This document shows, in pieces, positions 14,277-14,604 of a stretch of DNA of 14,604 nucleotides; position 1 is the stretch's first letter; the number at the start of each line of letters is the position of its first letter. A model generated the notes under the pieces. That model ran no database searches, was not told the DNA's origin, and saw only the letters and a program-made list of their open reading frames with translations. The DNA is from Pseudomonadales bacterium (GTDB taxonomy: Bacteria > Pseudomonadota > Gammaproteobacteria > Pseudomonadales > Azotimanducaceae), in contig JAQWQN010000176.1 in NCBI GenBank assembly GCA_029244465.1, positions 1 through 14,604 on the forward strand, written 5' to 3'. The position numbers were made by a program, and so were the translations under genes.

Positions 14277-14604
14277 CTAATTCAGTGAGTACAGCGAATC
14301 TGACGCTGTCTGGCAAGGTGGCTATGGTCACAGGTGGCGGAACCGGTATTGGTAGAGCGACGGCGCTGGAACTTGCAAAGGCCGGTGCCGATGTGGCGGT
14401 CAGTGGCCGTAGACAGGCACCGATCGAGGCGGTTGCGGAAGAGATCCGTGTACTGGGGCGACGCGCTCTGGCGGTATCGACAGATGTCAGCAGTAAGGCC
14501 GAGGTTGATAATCTAGTGCAGCGGACCACCGACGAGTTGGGTGCGATTGACATCCTGGTAAACAATGCCGCCAACGGTGGCAGCGGGCCATCGATGCTCG
14601 ACAG
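14273..14604 (+). CDS. short-chain dehydrogenase/reductase (SDR), 5' part only
   Basis: NAD(P)-dependent oxidoreductase of the classical SDR type, cut by the window end after 110 codons. The Rossmann glycine motif TGGGTGIG is at residues 20-27, after LSGKVAMVT. The cofactor loop has SGRRQ (44-48), whose basic residues suggest NADP preference, and D71 in STDVSS. The NNAA motif is at 97-100. The catalytic Ser-Tyr-Lys lies beyond the window. ATG 14273-14275 overlaps the PhyH stop as ATGA. A plausible role is oxidising the alcohol made by the dioxygenase; this is inference from the overlap. Confidence 0.92.
   Translation, partial: MTNSVSTANLTLSGKVAMVTGGGTGIGRATALELAKAGADVAVSGRRQAPIEAVAEEIRVLGRRALAVSTDVSSKAEVDNLVQRTTDELGAIDILVNNAANGGSGPSMLD

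Overview
The window looks like a chromosomal accessory segment of a Gram-negative, probably proteobacterial, free-living bacterium. Supporting signs are moderate GC by eye, Shine-Dalgarno sites before most genes, and enzyme families (class III CoA-transferase, thiolase, phytanoyl-CoA-type dioxygenase, SDR, tannase-type esterase) common in marine and soil Proteobacteria. The taxon is inferred only loosely; no rRNA or marker gene is present. I see no tRNA, rRNA, CRISPR array, integrase or transposase.

Layout. 168-1175 (+) is a thioredoxin-fold, peroxiredoxin-like gene. Its first active-site Cys codon is TGA, and a hairpin fitting the bacterial SECIS consensus follows at once, so it is a selenoprotein gene; two in-frame TAG codons suggest it is broken. 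1264-1911 (-) is an acidic protein of unknown function. 2078-4474 (+) is a two-domain CaiB/BaiF CoA-transferase. About 4579-4919 (-) is a decayed tyrosine/glycine-repeat protein gene. 5136-6289 (+) is an ATP-grasp ligase gene with a frameshift near 6105, followed by the remnant of an overlapping gene up to 6503. 6618-8063 (-) is an aldehyde dehydrogenase, divergent from a thiolase at 8316-9560 (+). A 435-base gap opens with a strong inverted repeat. 9996-10505 (+) is a DUF1993 protein. 10529-11182 and 11319-12824 (-) are a membrane-anchored protein of unknown function and a secreted tannase/feruloyl-esterase-family enzyme. About 12905-13300 (+) is a carboxylesterase remnant. 13356-14276 (+) is a PhyH-family Fe(II)/2-oxoglutarate dioxygenase overlapping by ATGA an SDR gene cut by the window end.

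How it fits together. The intact enzymes read as acyl-CoA and ester catabolism: ester cleavage, CoA transfer, aldehyde oxidation, thiolysis, hydroxylation and alcohol oxidation. Only the last two clearly form one operon; the rest are separately oriented, so a single pathway is inference. Between these intact genes lie at least four genes carrying single nonsense or frameshift lesions in otherwise well-preserved frames. This is either recent gene decay or base-level sequence error. The most notable item is the UGA/bSECIS gene at the left.
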